DNA of 24,096 nt from Pseudomonadota bacterium (GTDB taxonomy: Bacteria > Pseudomonadota > Gammaproteobacteria > Xanthomonadales > Xanthomonadaceae). Of this stretch, positions 21,615 through 24,096 are shown one piece after another. A program made the position numbers and the translations under genes. Under the pieces are notes generated by a model. That model ran no database searches, was not told where the DNA came from, and saw only the letters and a list, made by a program, of their open reading frames with translations. The stretch covers positions 1 to 24,096 of the forward strand of contig JAEWNY010000104.1 in NCBI GenBank assembly GCA_023461075.1, given 5' to 3'. How positions within the stretch are numbered: position 1 is the first letter of the stretch; each line of letters opens with the position of its first letter.

Positions 21615-22501
21615 ACGTCGGCGTCGCTCGGCCAGCCTTCGCCGCTGCCGCGATGGATCACTTCATCGCTGTCCAGCACGCTGCCGGCGGCGAGCGTCTC
21701 CTGCCCGGCCAGGCGCGCGTAGAGCGGCGCGAAGTCGGGGCCGGTGGCATCCATCAACTGCTGGTAGCTGTCGATGACGAAATAGGTTTTCTGGTAACTG
21801 TCGATGCGGTAGGGCGTGCGCATGATGCGTTCGAGGTCAAAGGCAATCCGGTTGGGCGCCTCCGATTCCAGCGAATACAACGATTCGCCTTTCGATGACA
21901 CGATGCCGCTGCCATAGATGCGCAGTCCGTCCGGCTGGCGGATCAGGCCGAATTCCACCGTGTACCAGTACAGCCGGGTCAGGTTGACCAGCGCCTCGGG
22001 GCCGATGCCGTGCGCCTTCACTCCGCCGCGGCCATAGGCTTCGATGTAGTCGGCGAACACCGGCAGCATCAGCAGCGGCACGTGGCCGAACAGGTCGTGG
22101 AAGAGATCGGGCTCCTCGATATAGTCGAGCTGGTCGGGACGGCGGATCCACCAAGTCACCGGGAAGCGGCGGTGGGCGAGGTGGTCGAAGAAGTCGAGCT
22201 CCGGCAGCAGGCCCTCCACGCCGATGATCTGCCAGCCGGTGGCAGCGCCCAGCACTTCGTTCAAGTCCGCGAACTTGGGGATGCGGTCGGGCGTCATGCC
22301 CATCGCATCCTGCGAGGCCAGGAATTCGTCGCTCGCTCGGCCGACCAACAAGGCGCGCTGGCGCTCGTAGAGTTGCCGCCAGACATCGTGGTCGATGTCG
22401 CTGTAGCCCTCCCACGGCTGCTCGATCACGCCGGTGGCATAGACCGGGACCTTGCCCTTGTCGGTGACGATGTTCTCGACGCGTCGCGGTGTGCTGTTCA
22501 T
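21611..22501 (-). CDS. phhA: Phenylalanine 4-monooxygenase
   Basis: 296 residues, the usual length of bacterial phenylalanine hydroxylase. It converts phenylalanine to tyrosine with tetrahydropterin and oxygen, in the cytoplasm. The non-heme iron site is intact: PDLFHDLFGHVPLL supplies His135 and His140, and LYWYTVEFGLI supplies Glu183. The N-terminus VYATGVIEQPWEGYSDIDHD-VW and RRFPVTWWIRRPDQLDYIEE are typical of the family. It lies 29 bp downstream of the lipoprotein gene on the same strand and could be read from its promoter. There is no strong ribosome-binding site before the ATG. Confidence 0.97.
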   Translation of the reverse strand: MNSTPRRVENIVTDKGKVPVYATGVIEQPWEGYSDIDHDVWRQLYERQRALLVGRASDEFLASQDAMGMTPDRIPKFADLNEVLGAATGWQIIGVEGLLPELDFFDHLAHRRFPVTWWIRRPDQLDYIEEPDLFHDLFGHVPLLMLPVFADYIEAYGRGGVKAHGIGPEALVNLTRLYWYTVEFGLIRQPDGLRIYGSGIVSSKGESLYSLESEAPNRIAFDLERIMRTPYRIDSYQKTYFVIDSYQQLMDATGPDFAPLYARLAGQETLAAGSVLDSDEVIHRGSGEGWPSDADV

Positions 22502-22530
22502 GCGTCGAGTTTACGCCGCGCGTCGCGGGC

Positions 22531-22866
22531 TTACTTGACTGGGCGGATGTAGTAGCCGGTGTCGCCCTTCAGCGTGCAGGTGCTGGCGCCGGTCCTGAGG
22601 CATCGCACCTCGACGCGATCACCGACCGCCGGTTGGTTGTTTGGCCGGCCCCAGACCGGGTTGTTCAGCCGCGCCCCACTCATCGTGGTGACCACGGTGC
22701 CATCCACCGTCGCGGTGCAGACAGCATCGAAATGGCAGCTGTTGTCGATCGCGCCGACCGTGCCGGAGAACGTCAGCACGCCCTTGGCATCGGCTTGCGG
22801 GCCGCTGGCGGCGCAGGCGGCCAAGCCTGCGATGAGGGCCGGGACGAGGATCCAGTGAAAGCGCAT
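22531..22866 (-). CDS. Small predicted lipoprotein
   Basis: 111 residues from the ATG at 22866 (AAGGA eight bases upstream). The N-terminus MRFHWILVPALIAGLAAC is a lipoprotein signal with lipobox LAAC and Cys18 as the acylated residue. The mature part of about 94 residues has VLTFSGTVGAIDNSCHFDAV, GDRVEVRCL and GYYIRPVK and contains further cysteines that may pair. I do not recognise the family. It is divergent from the DUF2238 gene (115-bp gap) and precedes phhA. Confidence 0.8.
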   Translation of the reverse strand: MRFHWILVPALIAGLAACAASGPQADAKGVLTFSGTVGAIDNSCHFDAVCTATVDGTVVTTMSGARLNNPVWGRPNNQPAVGDRVEVRCLRTGASTCTLKGDTGYYIRPVK

Positions 22867-22981
22867 GGCACGATTCCTTGAGGCGACACCGAGGATGCTG
22901 CGACAGCCCGTGTCCGTGACTGGTGAATGCGATGCACAACGCCGGCGCGACATCCTTCCGGCCTTGCGGCAAGCTGCGCGC

Positions 22982-23614
22982 ATGGAACCCGCGCCGCATC
23001 CGATCTCGATCCCGTCCCGCGGCGAACGTTGGCTGCTGGCCGGCGGCGTGCTGCTTGCACTGCTCGCCTCGTTCCTCATCACCCACGATCGTTTGACCTG
23101 GCTGCTGGAAACGCTGTGGGTGATCGCCGGCCTCGGATTGATTGCACGGCGATGGCAGCGCTTCCCGTTGACGCGCCTGCTGTGCTGGTTGTTGTTGCTG
23201 CACGCGATGGTACTGATCCACGGTGGCGCCTACACCTATGCACAAACCCCGGCCGGTTTCTGGTTGCAGGAGGTGCTCGGCACCGCGCGCAACCCGTGGG
23301 ATCGGGTCGGCCACTGGATGCAGGGATTCGTTCCCGCCATCCTCGCCCGCGAACTGCTGCTGCGGCTGACGCCACTACGCCGTGGCGCTTGGCTGGTCTA
23401 TCTGGTGCTTGCCGCGACCTTGAGTTTCAGCGCCTTCTTCGAATTGATCGAATGGTGGGCGGCGCTCGCTTTCGGTGCGGATGCCGACGCCTTCCTCGCT
23501 ACCCAGGGCGATCAGTGGGACACGCAGTGGGACATGTTCCTGTGCCTGCTCGGCGCGATGGCGTCCCTGCTGGTGTTCTCGCGCTGGCACGACCGCCAAC
23601 TGGGCCTCGTCTGA
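22982..23614 (+). CDS. DUF2238 (YjdF-like) inner-membrane protein
   Basis: About 210 residues from the ATG at 22982; the frame is open further upstream, but that part is not family-like. Five or six membrane helices with the DUF2238 landmarks IHGGAYTYAQTPAGFW, WDRVGHWMQGFVPAILAREL, FFELIEWWAAL and LATQGDQWDTQWDMFLCLLG. The conserved His, Glu and Asp residues in these blocks are all present. No function is established for this family. It ends 3 bp before the convergent patatin gene stop. Confidence 0.9.
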   Translation: MEPAPHPISIPSRGERWLLAGGVLLALLASFLITHDRLTWLLETLWVIAGLGLIARRWQRFPLTRLLCWLLLLHAMVLIHGGAYTYAQTPAGFWLQEVLGTARNPWDRVGHWMQGFVPAILARELLLRLTPLRRGAWLVYLVLAATLSFSAFFELIEWWAALAFGADADAFLATQGDQWDTQWDMFLCLLGAMASLLVFSRWHDRQLGLV

Positions 23615-23617
23615 AAC

Positions 23618-24096
23618 TCAGTCCGTTGCGGCGCAGCTGCCGTCGCGGCCGATCCAGCGCCCCAGCTTGTCCAGCAGGCTTGGCTCGCACTTCGGCTTAG
23701 GCGGCAGCGTGTGGCGCCTGGCCCATTCGGTTTCGCGCGCGCGTCGCAGCGCAGCCAACTTGGACTTGATCTGCGGCATTGCCGCTTGTGTCGCTTTCTC
23801 GCCTTCCAGGATCGCGACGTTCTTCTGCTCGAAATCGGCCGCGCCGATCTGCCCGACGCGCGGACGGATGACGATGTCGGCGCGCGCCAGCTCCTGCGCC
23901 CCCAGTTTCTCGCCCATGATGGTGATGGACTGGTTGACGATGCCCAGCATGCTGCCCGGCTGGTTGCCGCCGGCCTTGCTGGAGATGTCGATGGCGATGA
24001 CGAAGTCCGCGCCCAACTCGCGCGCGGCATCGACCGGCACCGGGCTGACCACGCCGCCATCGACATAGCGCTTGCCACCGATCGTCGCCGGCTCGA
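23618..24096 (-). CDS. Patatin-like phospholipase (RssA type), C-terminal part
   Basis: The frame enters from the right edge without a start. Its first visible residues, KRYVDGGVVSPVPVDAAREL, contain the DGG motif holding the catalytic Asp of the patatin Ser-Asp dyad. GADFVIAIDIS follows, as in the RssA/NTE bacterial family. The GxSxG serine would lie outside the window. The last 100 residues are polar and helical, with basic clusters. In-window starts at 24052 and later fall inside the conserved domain and are not real. The product is probably a patatin-family acyl hydrolase of unknown substrate. Confidence 0.85.
   Translation of the reverse strand, partial: EPATIGGKRYVDGGVVSPVPVDAARELGADFVIAIDISSKAGGNQPGSMLGIVNQSITIMGEKLGAQELARADIVIRPRVGQIGAADFEQKNVAILEGEKATQAAMPQIKSKLAALRRARETEWARRHTLPPKPKCEPSLLDKLGRWIGRDGSCAATD

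Noticed and set aside
23475..24068. Plus-strand 197-codon frame at the right edge
   Set aside because: It is antisense to the patatin-like gene, whose DGG motif and following residues are clear.

Overview
The window is high-GC, gene-dense bacterial chromosome, most likely from Lysobacteraceae (Xanthomonadaceae; Lysobacter, Luteimonas or Thermomonas type). The clue is the left edge: a tonB-exbB-exbD1-exbD2 operon facing a convergent pdxJ, an order known from Xanthomonas. The species is not determined. No rRNA, tRNA, CRISPR array, insertion sequence or phage gene was seen.

Layout. 1-2041: end of tonB, then exbB, exbD1 and exbD2, closed by a clear intrinsic terminator. 2098-4853 (minus): pdxJ coupled to a small membrane protein gene, then a cardiolipin synthase. 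4927-8817: a PA0069-type radical SAM protein (plus), an SLC13/RCK permease (minus) and a soluble orphan histidine kinase (plus). 8818-9117 is a gene-free regulatory region. 9118-14736 (plus): six tightly packed genes. 14747-16111 (minus): a sigma-54 activator. 16254-20747 (minus): fbp, a DUF389 membrane protein and a DesR/DesK-like two-component pair. 20895-24096: a DUF2306-like membrane protein, phhA, a small lipoprotein, a DUF2238 (YjdF-like) membrane protein and the C-terminal part of a patatin-like protein.

The main item is 8851-16220. The six genes match the Pseudomonas fapABCDEF functional-amyloid operon in order and protein type: a small exported protein, a three-repeat minor amyloid protein (FapB-like), a three-repeat major amyloid protein (FapC-like), a C39-fold protease with an intact catalytic triad (FapD-like), an exported FapE-like protein, and a coiled-coil plus beta-barrel outer-membrane porin (FapF-like). 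Upstream is a full enhancer-type promoter: two or three 22-bp dyads, an exact match to the IHF consensus, and a correctly spaced -24/-12 element. A sigma-54 activator with intact GAFTGA sits convergently at the far end, and a CRP/Clp-like site lies upstream of that activator gene. The inferred circuit is Clp and/or c-di-GMP to activator to amyloid operon. The exported proteins lack cysteine, the major subunit ends in a glycine tract instead of a CxxC motif, and two of the proteins carry motifs resembling double-glycine leaders that the C39-type protease might recognise. Function here is inferred from sequence reading only.
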